Below, piece after piece: positions 32,588-41,807 of a stretch of 64,000 nt of DNA. The stretch lies in the NCBI GenBank assembly GCA_003141095.1, contig PLKM01000015.1, forward strand, positions 22,931 through 86,930. The letters run 5' to 3'. A program made the translations under genes and the position numbers. The notes below the pieces were generated by a model that was not told the origin of the DNA, did not search any database, and saw only the letters and a program-made list of their open reading frames with translations. Origin of the DNA: Acidimicrobiaceae bacterium. GTDB lineage: Bacteria; Actinomycetota; Acidimicrobiia; Acidimicrobiales; RAAP-2. The stretch's first letter is position 1, and each line of letters opens with the position of its first letter.

Positions 32588-33733
32588 ATGACAATGACGG
32601 CACCCGCGCCCCCGAGCAGGGGCCAGTTCGAGACCCGACCACTGCTCGTCTTTTGGGAGATGACCAAGGCGTGCGCGCTCGCGTGCGCGCACTGTCGAGC
32701 GTGCGCACAGCGCGAGCCCGGACCGGACGAATTGACGACGCAAGAAGGCTTCGCGCTCATCGACGAACTCGCGGACATTGGCCGGCCACGACCGATCTTG
32801 ATCCTGACCGGAGGCGACTGCCTTCAGCGCGCGGACATCGTTGAAATCGCCAGCTACGCCCAGCGTCAAGGAGTGCCCGTCGCCATCTCGCCCTCCGTCA
32901 CCCCTCAACTCACGGCGTCAGTTCTCGATGAACTCCGAGCGTGCGGCGTGCACAGCGCCTCGCTCAGTCTCGATGGTTCCAACGCTTCGACTCACGACAC
33001 CCTGCGCGGAATTCCCGGGCACTACGAAGCCACGCTTGAGGGCATCAAACTCCTGAAGGAGCACGGATTCACCACCCAGATAAACACGACGGTCATGGCC
33101 AGCAATCTTCACGAATTGGCTGACATCGCCGTGACCCTGCACGACTTGGACGTCGACGTGTGGGAGGTCTTCTTTCTCATCACGATGGGGCGCGGTACCG
33201 AAGTCCTCGAATCGACCGCGCTCGAGAATGAAGACGTCTGCAATTTTCTCGTCGACGCCTCGAGATACGGTTTCACCGTTCGCACCGTTGAGGCTCCCTT
33301 CTTTCGTCGAGTGGCGGCGGCTCGAAAGCAGGATCCCCAACCGGTAGATGCGGCAATTCCGGGTCCGCTCTACCACGAGCTACGAGATCGCCTGTTCGAG
33401 AAGCTGGGTGCCCCGACGGCGCCAGTGCGGGCACCGAGTGCGGCCACTCGTGATGGCAAGGGAATCATCTTCATCGCCACGAACGGCGATATCTATCCTT
33501 CCGGATTCATGCCCTACCGCCTCGGTAACGTGCGCGAAGAGCACCTCATCGACGTCTACCGTGACAACACAGTGCTTCGTGCCATCCGCGCCGCGACCTT
33601 CGAGGAGCCGTGCGGGTCGTGCGAGTACGCCCAACTCTGCGGCGGCTCGAGGGCGAGGGCCTACGCGACCTCGGGGAACCCGCTGGGCGCCGATCCAGGG
33701 TGTCTCATCGTCGCCACATACCGGCACCACTGA
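32588..33733 (+). CDS. Radical SAM/SPASM protein (TIGR04053-like)
   Basis: The 381-residue protein has the SAM-cluster motif C-x3-C-x2-C in KACALACAHCRACA, then LILTGGDCLQRAD, SLSLDGSNASTHD and INTTVMASN of the radical SAM barrel. The C-terminal SPASM-like region has CGSCEYAQLCGGSRARAYATSG and a final Cys in DPGCLIV, enough for an auxiliary FeS cluster. The YPSGFMPYRLGNVRE segment matches the TIGR04053 group near heme-pathway enzymes such as AhbD/NirJ; I recall this match and could not search. I start at the ATG at 32588 (a second at 32594); neither has an obvious ribosome site, so a leaderless transcript is possible. The substrate is unknown. Confidence 0.85.
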   Translation: MTMTAPAPPSRGQFETRPLLVFWEMTKACALACAHCRACAQREPGPDELTTQEGFALIDELADIGRPRPILILTGGDCLQRADIVEIASYAQRQGVPVAISPSVTPQLTASVLDELRACGVHSASLSLDGSNASTHDTLRGIPGHYEATLEGIKLLKEHGFTTQINTTVMASNLHELADIAVTLHDLDVDVWEVFFLITMGRGTEVLESTALENEDVCNFLVDASRYGFTVRTVEAPFFRRVAAARKQDPQPVDAAIPGPLYHELRDRLFEKLGAPTAPVRAPSAATRDGKGIIFIATNGDIYPSGFMPYRLGNVREEHLIDVYRDNTVLRAIRAATFEEPCGSCEYAQLCGGSRARAYATSGNPLGADPGCLIVATYRHH

Positions 33734-33897
33734 AGTCCGCCCGCGGCCAGCGGGTCAAGCGGCGCGATTCCTTCGTCGTCGTCGGCGAAACTGTTGGTCT
33801 GGGTCAGAGTTCCAGCCGCTGACGCAATTGTGGACTCCGCGCAGTGTTCATTCGCCGTTAGCGGCAATCCACGTACGACGTCGGGATTTGGCGATCG

Positions 33898-34734
33898 TCA
33901 ACTGACGACCATGGTGTCGAGGTCGAGCGAAGTGAGATCAGCGCCCACGACGACGAGGCCATCGAAATCGCTCGCCATCTCGCGCCATTGCGGCTCACTA
34001 CCCGGTGAGAGAGCGGGGACGTAGTGGGTCATGACCAGCGCCTTCACGCCACCACGCTGCGCGGTCTGAGCCGCCTGAACAACCGTCGAGTGGTAATCCA
34101 TGATGTCGTGCAGTCGCGCGCTCGGCACCTGTCGTACGAGGTCCTCGCGGATGACCGTCTGCACGTAGGCACTCGCCCCCTTCACGAGCTCATCGAGCGA
34201 CGCGCAGGGCAACCCGTCACCCGCGATGACGACGCTCTGCTCACCTTCGTCGATCCGGTACCCCAGGGTTGGCTCGACCGGTCGATGATCGGTCGCACCG
34301 GCGAGCACTACGCTCGCGCCAAGGGTAAAGGTCTCGCCCGGCCGCACTTCGAGAACTTCGAGTAACGGCCCTTCGTGGAGGTCATCGTGATGACGAAGTC
34401 GGTACCCGACGTCAGTCGCCATCGCCGAAAGGGTCGCGTCGACGAACGCCTTGGTCCCGACGGGACCCACAATCTTCAGAACCGTTGGCGTTGGGCTCAT
34501 GACCCAATGGGTCGTGATCACGTCATTGAGGTCACATACGTGGTCACTGTGCAGATGGGTGAGGACCACACCCGTCAGCATGAGAGGGAACAGACGCTCG
34601 CTCGCCAGACGCAAGACGACTCCCCGGCCACAGTCGAAAAGGATGTTGGCCGCGTTCGTTGTCACCAGCGTCGCGGGCCCCGCATGATCGGGGTGGGGAA
34701 TCGGGGAGCCGGTTCCGAGCAACGTGACCTTCAA
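33898..34734 (-). CDS. Metallo-beta-lactamase-fold hydrolase (RNase Z-like subgroup)
   Basis: The 278-residue protein starts with MKVTLLGTGSPIPHPDHAGP and carries the metal motif THLHSDHVCDLND (His-x-His-x-Asp-His), then GDGLPCASLDELVKGA and a late MTHYVP His. This is the RNase Z/arylsulfatase-like branch of the MBL fold. The true tRNase Z has a long flexible arm that is not obvious here, so a small-molecule esterase or phosphodiesterase is equally likely. It stands alone on the minus strand. Confidence 0.82.
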   Translation of the reverse strand: MKVTLLGTGSPIPHPDHAGPATLVTTNAANILFDCGRGVVLRLASERLFPLMLTGVVLTHLHSDHVCDLNDVITTHWVMSPTPTVLKIVGPVGTKAFVDATLSAMATDVGYRLRHHDDLHEGPLLEVLEVRPGETFTLGASVVLAGATDHRPVEPTLGYRIDEGEQSVVIAGDGLPCASLDELVKGASAYVQTVIREDLVRQVPSARLHDIMDYHSTVVQAAQTAQRGGVKALVMTHYVPALSPGSEPQWREMASDFDGLVVVGADLTSLDLDTMVVS

Positions 34735-34899
34735 TGAGTGCCCCCAATTTTGAACGAAAAATCAACCCTACGTCGTCCTCGCGTACCGGGTGTGGTTCCC
34801 TTCTCGAATAACTCCTGACAACGGCGCTCTTCTGGCGCGTTGTGCCGTGAAACACTCTTCGGACGTGGCCGAGAGATCGACCACGCCGTAGTGAGCCAA

Positions 34900-36006
34900 T
34901 CAGAGATTCCGGCTCACAAATTTCTGGATAGCCGCCTTCAGCACTGGAGAGAATGGAAGGTCCTTGGTGTAGTTGGCAGATGTGCCCGAGGCGTCGACCT
35001 TGAGCACGTGATCAATGCCCTTCAGGTGGACATAGTCGGTGTCCGCCCCGGCCCTCGAGAGCCCTTTGACGATGTGATCGGACTGGCTGCACGAAACCTG
35101 AATGTCGGCCTCACTGCACGACACAATCACCGGGGTATGCGCGGGCAGCGCCGCCGCCAAGGTGCCGGGGTCGTACTGATCGGCTTCGTAAAGATACTTT
35201 GCGTCAGAGGGGCTCAGGATGCTGTTGAGCCCGTAGGGGAGGTTCACCGCCACCTTCCCGGTCGATCGCAGACGGGCGAGTGCCTTCTTCAGCGTCGACT
35301 TGACAGTGGCCTCTAGTTTCTTGGTGATCTGGCCGGCCTTCGCTTCGACGGTGACCTGCGCGTCGACTTGGGCTGCGATGAGGTCCAAGTAGCGAATGCC
35401 CAGTGGCTCAAAGAGGCCCAGCGCGTGAATTCGAGGGACGGCTCCCGCGTGGCCGGTGGCCATCAGCAGGGCGTAGAGGGCGCCTTCGCTGTGACCGAAA
35501 ACGGCGAGTCGTTGGTCGTCAATCCCTTTTTGCGCGGCGAGGTATTTCAATGCGGCAACCGACTCCTGCTCGTAGGGGAGAATGCCAATCGAGTCGACGT
35601 TGGTGGCGTAGGAACCAAGACCGGTCTGACCACTTCCAAGCTTGTCGTAGCGAAGACTCGCCACCCCGTCGTCGCCCAGCCAGTCGGCCAGTGTCTTGAG
35701 TGTATTTATTGAACCCGTTTCCAGGGGACTGTTGCCATTGCGATCGGTGGGCCCGCTTCCGGCGATGAGCAGGACCGCCGGGACCGACTCACCGGCGTCA
35801 ACTGGGTGACGGTATGTTGCGTAAATTTTGATACCGCCCGCGAAGAACGAAACCGGCTCGTCGATCCACGAAGTGGCAGAAGTCTTGCTCGAAGCCGATG
35901 CGCCGCCTACGAACGTGCCGGCGGACACAAGGATTACGAGCAGACCCAACAACACTGAGGGCGCATGCCCGACGAGGGACCTGCCAGGAGAGATGACGCT
36001 TTTCAT
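34900..36006 (-). CDS. Secreted alpha/beta-hydrolase
   Basis: The 368-residue protein has a signal peptide (basic start, hydrophobic 17-35, cut after GGASASS). The fold is alpha/beta-hydrolase: oxyanion region LLIAGSGPTDRNGNS, SLRYDKLGSGQT, nucleophile in VFGHSEGALYAL, acid near SEADIQVSCSQSD and His in KGIDHVLK. An inserted Lys/Ala-rich helical lid covers about residues 215-255. It is an exported esterase or peptidase-like enzyme. It stands alone; the substrate is unknown. Confidence 0.83.
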   Translation of the reverse strand: MKSVISPGRSLVGHAPSVLLGLLVILVSAGTFVGGASASSKTSATSWIDEPVSFFAGGIKIYATYRHPVDAGESVPAVLLIAGSGPTDRNGNSPLETGSINTLKTLADWLGDDGVASLRYDKLGSGQTGLGSYATNVDSIGILPYEQESVAALKYLAAQKGIDDQRLAVFGHSEGALYALLMATGHAGAVPRIHALGLFEPLGIRYLDLIAAQVDAQVTVEAKAGQITKKLEATVKSTLKKALARLRSTGKVAVNLPYGLNSILSPSDAKYLYEADQYDPGTLAAALPAHTPVIVSCSEADIQVSCSQSDHIVKGLSRAGADTDYVHLKGIDHVLKVDASGTSANYTKDLPFSPVLKAAIQKFVSRNL

Positions 36007-36228
36007 TACTACAAAGGTACAGAGTTCGCCTCTGCGACCACAGCGCGCGTAGCAAGGGAGAACTCATCACCCGTTAATGGGCTCGTACGCCAGTTCTCGA
36101 CGTCACCTCTTGATCGGACGGGCGGGGCCCCTATGTGACCACGACGTGGTCTGGACCGAGTGCGGCGCGACTGACGCACTCGAGATTCCATCTCGCGCCA
36201 ACGATGTTCGCGATGTGAAGCGTCGTGG

Positions 36229-36615
36229 CTACCCGAGCAGATCCCAGCGGTTTCCAAAGATGTCGCGAAAGACAACCACCCGCCCGTACGGTTCTTCACG
36301 CGGTGTCGTGAGCAGGTCAATTCCCTCTGACTTCAGCCGCTCAAGCGTCCCGTTGAAGTCATCCACTCTCAGGAAGAACCCGACGCGATCCCCCGCCTGA
36401 TCACCAACCCTCGACTCTTGCGTCTCTCCGTCAGCACGAGCCAGCAGAATTCCGGTCGTGGCATTCGCGGGGCGAACAACAACCCAACGCTTCGCACGCC
36501 CACTGCCAGTGAGTGAGGGCGAGTCTTCAATCAGATCTAAGCCCAAGACTCGGACGAAGAAGTCAATAGCCGTATCGTAATCGCGGACGACAATTGTCAC
36601 CAGATCCAGGTTCAC
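36229..36615 (-). CDS. VOC-family (glyoxalase/bleomycin-resistance) protein
   Basis: The 128-residue protein has the paired beta-alpha-beta-beta-beta units of the VOC fold: DLVTIVVRDYDTAIDFFVRVLGLDL in the first half (positions 3-27) and VGFFLRVDDFNGTLERLKSEG in the second, closing with FRDIFGNRWDLLG. Metal-ligand positions are only partly conserved. Members range from lyases and dioxygenases to drug-binding proteins; nothing nearby points to a substrate. Confidence 0.82.
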   Translation of the reverse strand: MNLDLVTIVVRDYDTAIDFFVRVLGLDLIEDSPSLTGSGRAKRWVVVRPANATTGILLARADGETQESRVGDQAGDRVGFFLRVDDFNGTLERLKSEGIDLLTTPREEPYGRVVVFRDIFGNRWDLLG

Positions 36616-36726
36616 CGGCTCGAGGCTAGATCAACGCGCCCAGCTGCTCAGACCGTGCAGGCCAATCGTAGCGATGACGGACGTCGAAGCTTTTGGAGCG
36701 AACTTTCGAACCGATAAAATAGCCGG

Positions 36727-37617
36727 GTGGAACTGCAGAAGGTCATTCTTTACTACGGGTTCACCCCGCTTCATGATCCAGACGCCATTCTCCTCTGGCA
36801 GCGGACTTTGTGTGAGAACCTCGGCCTGCGGGGCCGCATCTTGATTTCCACCCACGGCATAAATGGCACGCTCGGGGGCGACATGTCGGCGCTGAAGAAA
36901 TACGTGAAGCAGACAAAGCAGTACCCGGGTTTCAAACACATTGACTTCAAATGGTCGGATGGAACCGGGCATGACTTTCCCCGGCTACGAGTTCGCGTGC
37001 GCGACGAGGTCGTCTCATTCGGTGCGCCCGGTGAGCTCGCGGTTGACGAACACGGCGTGGTCGGGGGTGGCGTGCACCTCAAGCCCGCCGAGGTGAATCA
37101 GCTGGTCGAAGAGCGCGGCGACGAGGTCGTCTTCTTCGATGGTCGAAACGCCTTTGAGGCAAAGATCGGCAAGTTTAGGAATGCCATCGTTCCCGATGTG
37201 AAGACCACGAGGGACTTCGTCGGCGAATTGGAGAGCGGCAAGTACGACTACTTGAAGGACAGGCCCATTGTCACGTACTGCACCGGAGGAATCCGCTGCG
37301 AGGTGTTGTCATCGGTGATGAAGAACCGAGGCTTCAGCGAGGTCTACCAGATCGAAGGCGGCATCGTTCGCTACGGAGAGGCTTTCGCCGACCGAGGACT
37401 CTGGGAGGGCTCGCTCTATGTCTTCGACTCGCGAATGAATCACGAGTTCAGCGACGAGGCCAAGGTGATTGGCGTCTGCGAACGATGCGAAGAGCCGACG
37501 AGCAAGTTCTACAACTGCGCAAATCTCGCTTGTCGCAAACTCATACTGCTTTGTGACACCTGCACGGCTGACAACGTGAGCAAGAACTGCTCACCAACTC
37601 ACGCGGACTTTCATTGA
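36727..37617 (+). CDS. trhO: Rhodanese-related tRNA uridine hydroxylase TrhO (YceA family)
   Basis: The 296-residue protein is a YceA/TrhO homologue: N-terminal acylphosphatase-like domain (about 1-95, with [15 protein letters not shown]), rhodanese domain with [12 protein letters not shown] and the catalytic loop YCTGGIRCE, then a cysteine-rich C-terminus ([22 protein letters not shown]) that binds zinc. TrhO hydroxylates U34 of certain tRNAs on the way to 5-methoxyuridine or 5-oxyacetic acid derivatives. The length and all three parts agree with the family. The start is GTG at 36727. Confidence 0.9.
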   Translation: MELQKVILYYGFTPLHDPDAILLWQRTLCENLGLRGRILISTHGINGTLGGDMSALKKYVKQTKQYPGFKHIDFKWSDGTGHDFPRLRVRVRDEVVSFGAPGELAVDEHGVVGGGVHLKPAEVNQLVEERGDEVVFFDGRNAFEAKIGKFRNAIVPDVKTTRDFVGELESGKYDYLKDRPIVTYCTGGIRCEVLSSVMKNRGFSEVYQIEGGIVRYGEAFADRGLWEGSLYVFDSRMNHEFSDEAKVIGVCERCEEPTSKFYNCANLACRKLILLCDTCTADNVSKNCSPTHADFH

Positions 37618-37687
37618 GGACATCGTCCTACCGGAACGCTCCAGACAGATTGGCGTCCTCGCCGGCGTAGGTACTTCTACACCGGGT

Positions 37688-37708
37688 TTTCACCGACGCG
37701 GTGTGAAA
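37688..37708. repeat. Inverted repeat TTTCAC-N9-GTGAAA
   Basis: TTTCAC (37688-37693) and GTGAAA (37703-37708) are exact complements separated by 9 bases, with an inner C...G pairing possible. It sits between trhO and the enoyl-CoA hydratase gene, 80 bases before the latter. It could be an operator or a weak terminator; I cannot tell which. Confidence 0.35.
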
Positions 37709-37788
37709 GTATGAGTCGTGACTGATATTTCGAGAGTCGATGGCGCGAGACGGCCGAGCAATCGTCGCCGCCCCGTAGTGGTGTCCTC

Positions 37789-38571
37789 TTGGCCCAACGC
37801 ATGATTAGGGTCACTCGTCAAGGTGCCGTTGGCGTCGTGACGCTCACCCGACCCGAAGCGCGTAACGCACTCACCGGCCAGATGATGCACGCTCTCTCTT
37901 CTTCGGTGCAGGAACTCGATCACGACGAGAACGTCCGGGCCATTATCTTGACCGGAGCCGACCCGGCGTTCTGCTCGGGACTCGATCTCAAGGATTTAGC
38001 GACGACGTACCGCGACATTCAATTGACCTCTGAATCGGGTGTCGCTCAGCGGGGGCTCTTGCCGGCGTGCGCCACCCCAATCATCGGAGCGATCAACGGG
38101 CCCGCCGTGACCGGTGGCCTGGAACTCGCACTCGGATGCGACTGGATGATTGCGTCGAGGGAGCACGCGTCGTTTGCCGATACGCACGCACGCGTCGGGG
38201 TCATGCCGGGTGCCGGAATGATCATTCGACTTCCCCAACTCATCGGTGTCAATCGGGCCCGCCAAATGTCGTTCACGGGCGATTTCATCAACGCCACGGT
38301 CGCCTACGAGTGGGGCCTCGTCAATGAGGTCTGCGAGCATCAAGAGTTACTCCCCCGGGCGTTCGAGCTCGCCCGGGCCATTGGCGAAGCTGATCCCCCA
38401 GCCGTACGCGAACTGCGGTCCATGTACGAAGTGCTCGGCGGTCGGACCGACGATGACGCCTACGCGGAAGAGTCTCGCTGGAGCCGGCGCTGGATGAAAG
38501 AGCACTTCGATGCTGAGAGATTCGCGTCGCAGCGCGGCGACATCATGGCGCGAGGCAGCTCCCAGCAATGA
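37789..38571 (+). CDS. Enoyl-CoA hydratase/isomerase family protein
   Basis: The 260-residue crotonase-fold enzyme has the LTRPEARNALTGQM start, the first oxyanion segment GADPAFCSGLDLKDL, and the second around GAINGPAVTGGLELALGCD with the usual catalytic Glu. The opposite site reads ADTHARVGVMPGAGM, where other hydratases have a second Glu; its absence suggests an isomerase or a specialised hydratase. The TTG at 37789 is listed; the ATG at 37801 is a plausible alternative. It acts on acyl-CoA thioesters, with no neighbouring beta-oxidation genes. Confidence 0.86.
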   Translation: MAQRMIRVTRQGAVGVVTLTRPEARNALTGQMMHALSSSVQELDHDENVRAIILTGADPAFCSGLDLKDLATTYRDIQLTSESGVAQRGLLPACATPIIGAINGPAVTGGLELALGCDWMIASREHASFADTHARVGVMPGAGMIIRLPQLIGVNRARQMSFTGDFINATVAYEWGLVNEVCEHQELLPRAFELARAIGEADPPAVRELRSMYEVLGGRTDDDAYAEESRWSRRWMKEHFDAERFASQRGDIMARGSSQQ

Positions 38572-38854
38572 CCGACTCAGAGTCATGAATCCCCGTCTGA
38601 GCGGGAAGTGACCGCACGATTCCCCCCTTGACGTAACCCGCCAGTCGACCGGTCATTCCTCACTAGAGCCAGCACGACCTCCAGCTTGGAAGCGAGACCC
38701 ATCAAGTCGTTGGTGTTTGGACCGACGGCTTCCCCACTGGTGCAGGGCGGCCACTCGAGCTCAGCACCCGGCAGTGCCCGTCGAAGTGGCCGGCCAACGC
38801 GGGAGATCCGAGTGATGAGTCGTGAAGGTCGACGACGGATTGATCGACGTCGGG

Positions 38855-39496
38855 TTAACGTGGCGGCGAAGACGCCCAATACTCCGGGCTCTGTCTTGAT
38901 GCGGCCAGGGCTTCTCGATCTTCGAATCCGGGCGCCAGCGACGCCGCGCCACCCGCCATCACTTGGTGGTGGTCGATGTTGAGCATCCGAATCCAACTTT
39001 GTTGACCCATGGTCAACGCAATGAAGCAGGCGAGTTCAACGAGTTCCTCCTCGTTGAAATGCGAATGAAGACGTTCCCAGAACCCGTCATCGGGATCGAA
39101 TCGCCACGTGATCGCTTCGGCGTACGAAAGCGCAGCCTTCTGACGGTCCGAATACGAGGCTGAGGATTCGAAATTCATTAAGTCGTCAAACTTTCCTTCA
39201 GTGAGACCCGCGTCGTGCGCCGCCTCGCTGCGTTGATTGCCGCAGTATTCGCACTTCACAGAGCGAGAAACATAAACACGGCAGAGTTCTTTGATCGAAT
39301 GCTCCACCACGCCACTTCTAAACAACTTCTCCCACGCGTTGTCGAAGGCCCAAAAGGCCGCGTTGGAGTGAGCTCGCACGGCGGAACTTTCCGGACGGGG
39401 CGTTCCCTCTGCGGCGCATCGATTCATGACCGCCATCATCTGATCATCCATCTCGGAAAGTGGGAAATAACTAATTCTCTGTGGCTGGTCGCTCAT
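38855..39496 (-). CDS. Carboxymuconolactone decarboxylase (AhpD-like) family protein
   Basis: The 213-residue protein has two CMD-like helical units. The redox motif is CEYCGNQRSEAAHDAG (CxxC followed by His eight residues later), as in AhpD-type alkylhydroperoxidase partners. The C-terminal part (AYAEAITWRFDPDDGF and ACFIALTMGQQ) matches the larger actinobacterial members. It may help reduce peroxides or another oxidised substrate. It is isolated on the minus strand. Confidence 0.83.
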   Translation of the reverse strand: MSDQPQRISYFPLSEMDDQMMAVMNRCAAEGTPRPESSAVRAHSNAAFWAFDNAWEKLFRSGVVEHSIKELCRVYVSRSVKCEYCGNQRSEAAHDAGLTEGKFDDLMNFESSASYSDRQKAALSYAEAITWRFDPDDGFWERLHSHFNEEELVELACFIALTMGQQSWIRMLNIDHHQVMAGGAASLAPGFEDREALAASRQSPEYWASSPPR

Positions 39497-39665
39497 CTTC
39501 CCACCTCTTCAACTAGTGCGGTCGTTGATGCGGATACTACGAGGCGCCGCCTACAAAACCCGGCGCCTCATCCCAAATTCTTTTCATGTCCCGCAACGCC
39601 CGGTGTGCCGTCAGCGTCGGTGCCCAAAGGTCGAATCCACGATAGGGTTGCAGTGCGCTCGCCGT

Positions 39666-39977
39666 CTAGTCCTCGGTGCCCTTGGCCTCGAGTTCTTCGA
39701 CAATGGGGGCATAGCCGGCTCCAGTCAACATACGACGAAGGTCAACCACCTGCTGAGTATCGATGTCCTTGTGCTTCGGACGATCGAAGAACTCGGTCTC
39801 CGTTCCCAACTCCACCTGAAATCTCCCATCACGGTGTTCCTCGATTGTGCCGACCACCTCAAGGAGCGACACCACATTTCGCCACTCGATATTGTGGCTC
39901 GTCGGGTGCTGGAAGATCTTCATCAGCGTGTCACGGTGGTGATTATTGAGGCCTATCGGGCCTGGGGAAGTTGTCAT
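39666..39977 (-). CDS. Small conserved protein, possibly HicA-like fold
   Basis: The 103-residue product has HRDTLMKIFQHPTSHNIEW, NVVSLLEVVGTIEEH and GRFQVELG, then VDLRRMLTGAGY. The arrangement, with the HNIEW histidine, reminds me of HicA-type small RNA-binding proteins in actinobacteria that lack a HicB partner; this is recollection without a search. No HicB-like gene is next to it, so a toxin role is not supported. I start at the ATG at 39977, which has AAAGGGG five bases ahead, rather than 11 codons upstream. Confidence 0.65.
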   Translation of the reverse strand: MTTSPGPIGLNNHHRDTLMKIFQHPTSHNIEWRNVVSLLEVVGTIEEHRDGRFQVELGTETEFFDRPKHKDIDTQQVVDLRRMLTGAGYAPIVEELEAKGTED

Positions 39978-40044
39978 AAATACCCCTTTCACTCCCATCC
40001 TACGCTCCATTCAACCGCTTAAGGAATCCCTCGAGATCTCTTCC

Positions 40045-40485
40045 TTACAGGAGTCGCGCCGGGTTGTACTTGACCTCGCCGAGCACGATTCGGCTCTGGA
40101 TATCCCGAGCGCCCAGTTGGCGAAGGGTGTCAATGACCGACTGCAACTCGTCGGTGTTTCGACTCACGATCCATAGCTGATAGTCAAACTCGCCGGTGGT
40201 GTGAATTGCTGTGAGTACTTGGGGTACGCCGTTCAGATTGAGCTCGAAGTCGTGTCGATCAACTGACTCCTTCAGTTTGATGTCCGTCAGAGAGTGAAGA
40301 GTGCGGCCGAGTGCGGCCAAATTGAGCTCCGCGTGAAACCCTTCGATGACGCCACCTTGGCGAAGCCGACGAACGCGATCCGCGGTGCTGTTCGAGCTCA
40401 GATGCACCCGCGCCGCCAGTTGCTGGTAACTCAAGCGCGCGTCACCAATCAAAGCTTCCAGCAGTTGACGGTCGATATCATCCAT
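40045..40485 (-). CDS. Lrp/AsnC-family transcriptional regulator
   Basis: The 146-residue protein has the N-terminal HTH (DDIDRQLLEALIGDARLSY, ARVHLSSNSTADRVRRL) and the C-terminal RAM ligand domain (LTAIHTTGEFDYQLWIVSR, RIVLGEVKYNP). Such regulators form octamers and sense amino acids. It is divergent from a membrane protein gene over a 135-base AT-rich gap, and that gene is the most likely target. Confidence 0.9.
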   Translation of the reverse strand: MDDIDRQLLEALIGDARLSYQQLAARVHLSSNSTADRVRRLRQGGVIEGFHAELNLAALGRTLHSLTDIKLKESVDRHDFELNLNGVPQVLTAIHTTGEFDYQLWIVSRNTDELQSVIDTLRQLGARDIQSRIVLGEVKYNPARLL

Positions 40486-40620
40486 CGCCTTCTTACCTCC
40501 CTACGGAACCTCCAAAAACTAGGCCATTAGTACTTCCTCACATCAATTCTACGGTCGTTGTAGTTCCAACTAGACATAATACCGAGTCATTTTAGGCTAA
40601 AAGTCCAATATTATGGATGC
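40486..40620. promoter_or_regulatory. AT-rich divergent control region of the Lrp/membrane-protein pair
   Basis: This gap is much richer in A and T than its surroundings. TCCA-N6-TGGA (40604-40617) forms a dyad immediately before the ATG at 40621 of the membrane protein, where a bound regulator would block translation or transcription. No Shine-Dalgarno is seen before that ATG. Binding by the adjacent Lrp-type protein is a guess from position. Confidence 0.4.
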
Positions 40621-41433
40621 ATGATTTTCTTACTATTACGCCTCATTATTGCCCCCCTTGCTGTCATGGCCGGTACCGTTGCCCAGCGCCGCTTCGGTCA
40701 CGCCATGGGTGGCCTGATCATTGGCCTCCCCCTCACCAGCATTCCGATGCTGCTCTTGGTCGCCCTGCAACACGGCACCGGTTTCGCAACGTCGATGTCC
40801 AACGCTGATCTCATCGGGTCGCTGGCTGAGGTCGCGATTATCTTGGCGTACGTTCGATTGGCGGCACGGTTTTCGCCGATGCTCACGTTGGTTGGCGCCA
40901 TGGGCGCATTCGTGTTTACCGCCGCCATCATCCACCTGCTTACCTTCTCGACACTTATCGCTGGCCTGCTCGCGCTTGCAGGCTTTGCCGTTGCTCTTCG
41001 TTACTGGCCACGCAGTAAGCCACAACCGGAGCGAGATGGCAAGCATCGTCTCGTGCTCAGGGTCGCGCTCTCCACGGGCTTTACGTTCTTAGTCATGACT
41101 TCCGCGGGCTGGATCGGACCCGGCCTCGCGGGACTCGCCGCGGCCTTTCCCGTCTTGAGCATGGTCATGGCCTTCGCAACGCATCAAGAGCACGGTGCCG
41201 CCGCCTCGACTCAGTTCCTCCAGGGCGTAGCGAAGGGTTCGTTCTCCTACGTCGCGTCAATCTTCGCGTTCACCGAGTTCCTTCGAACTGGGAATCTCTG
41301 GCTCGCGTTTGCTTCGGCTCTCAGTGTTGCCTTGATCGTTCAGCTCGTTGTCCAGTACGTGGACTCGCTCCCGAGCGTGAAACGAGTACTCAGCATGTCG
41401 CTTCTTCGTTCGAGGGTTGCCTTCGAACAGTAA
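40621..41433 (+). CDS. Polytopic membrane protein under probable Lrp control
   Basis: The 270-residue protein has about eight hydrophobic helices with short loops; loop residues include GTVAQRRFGHAMGG and GLPLTSIPM early, and AFPVLSMVMAFATHQEHG later. I do not recognise a named family. The duplicated G-x-x-x-G-L-x-A-x-P pattern in the two halves suggests an internal repeat, as in small exporters. The divergent Lrp-family gene suggests it moves an amino acid or related compound, by analogy with LysE-type pairs; this is inference. Confidence 0.72.
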   Translation: MIFLLLRLIIAPLAVMAGTVAQRRFGHAMGGLIIGLPLTSIPMLLLVALQHGTGFATSMSNADLIGSLAEVAIILAYVRLAARFSPMLTLVGAMGAFVFTAAIIHLLTFSTLIAGLLALAGFAVALRYWPRSKPQPERDGKHRLVLRVALSTGFTFLVMTSAGWIGPGLAGLAAAFPVLSMVMAFATHQEHGAAASTQFLQGVAKGSFSYVASIFAFTEFLRTGNLWLAFASALSVALIVQLVVQYVDSLPSVKRVLSMSLLRSRVAFEQ

Positions 41434-41807
41434 GCGCCTAACGGCCCCCCACCACTTCATCTGGCCGCCCAGTCGGGCAAACTCCACCTCGAACGGCGAG
41501 TGAACGGTGTCACGCACGACCTCCTACCAAGAACCCTCCGCGCCCGAGTGGTCCACGACTGCTCGCCAAACTCATGGAACTGCTCTGGTCTCGAACACCA
41601 TTGGTCGGCCCACGCGCAAGCCAGTGCCACGACTCCGGGTTGTTGGTTTTGGACCGCTGTCTCGCGCCGGCTGACGGCAACGAGCGGAGCATTTCTCACC
41701 AGTTCTCGATCTAAATTATGACAACGTCCACTGAATGACAAATTCAGTTCTGGAATCATTAATCTTTGAGTGGACTACGTATGGCGTCCATTCAGGCGGA
41801 GGACGCG
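41434..41807. other. Intergenic region with a small dyad
   Basis: I find no convincing gene in this stretch. CTGAAT (41731-41736) and ATTCAG (41742-41747) form a perfect 6-base inverted repeat around GACAA in an AT-rich patch, about 60 bases before the next start, and may be an operator. GGAGG at 41798-41802 is the ribosome site of the next gene. Confidence 0.45.

Noticed and set aside
38572-38854. Possible gene in the gap after the enoyl-CoA hydratase
   Set aside because: An open frame on the minus strand exists (38583-38996), but it overlaps the AhpD-like gene in another frame and is Arg/Ser-rich with no ribosome site.
39666-39977. HicAB toxin-antitoxin system
   Set aside because: The HicA likeness is weak and there is no HicB-like gene on either side.
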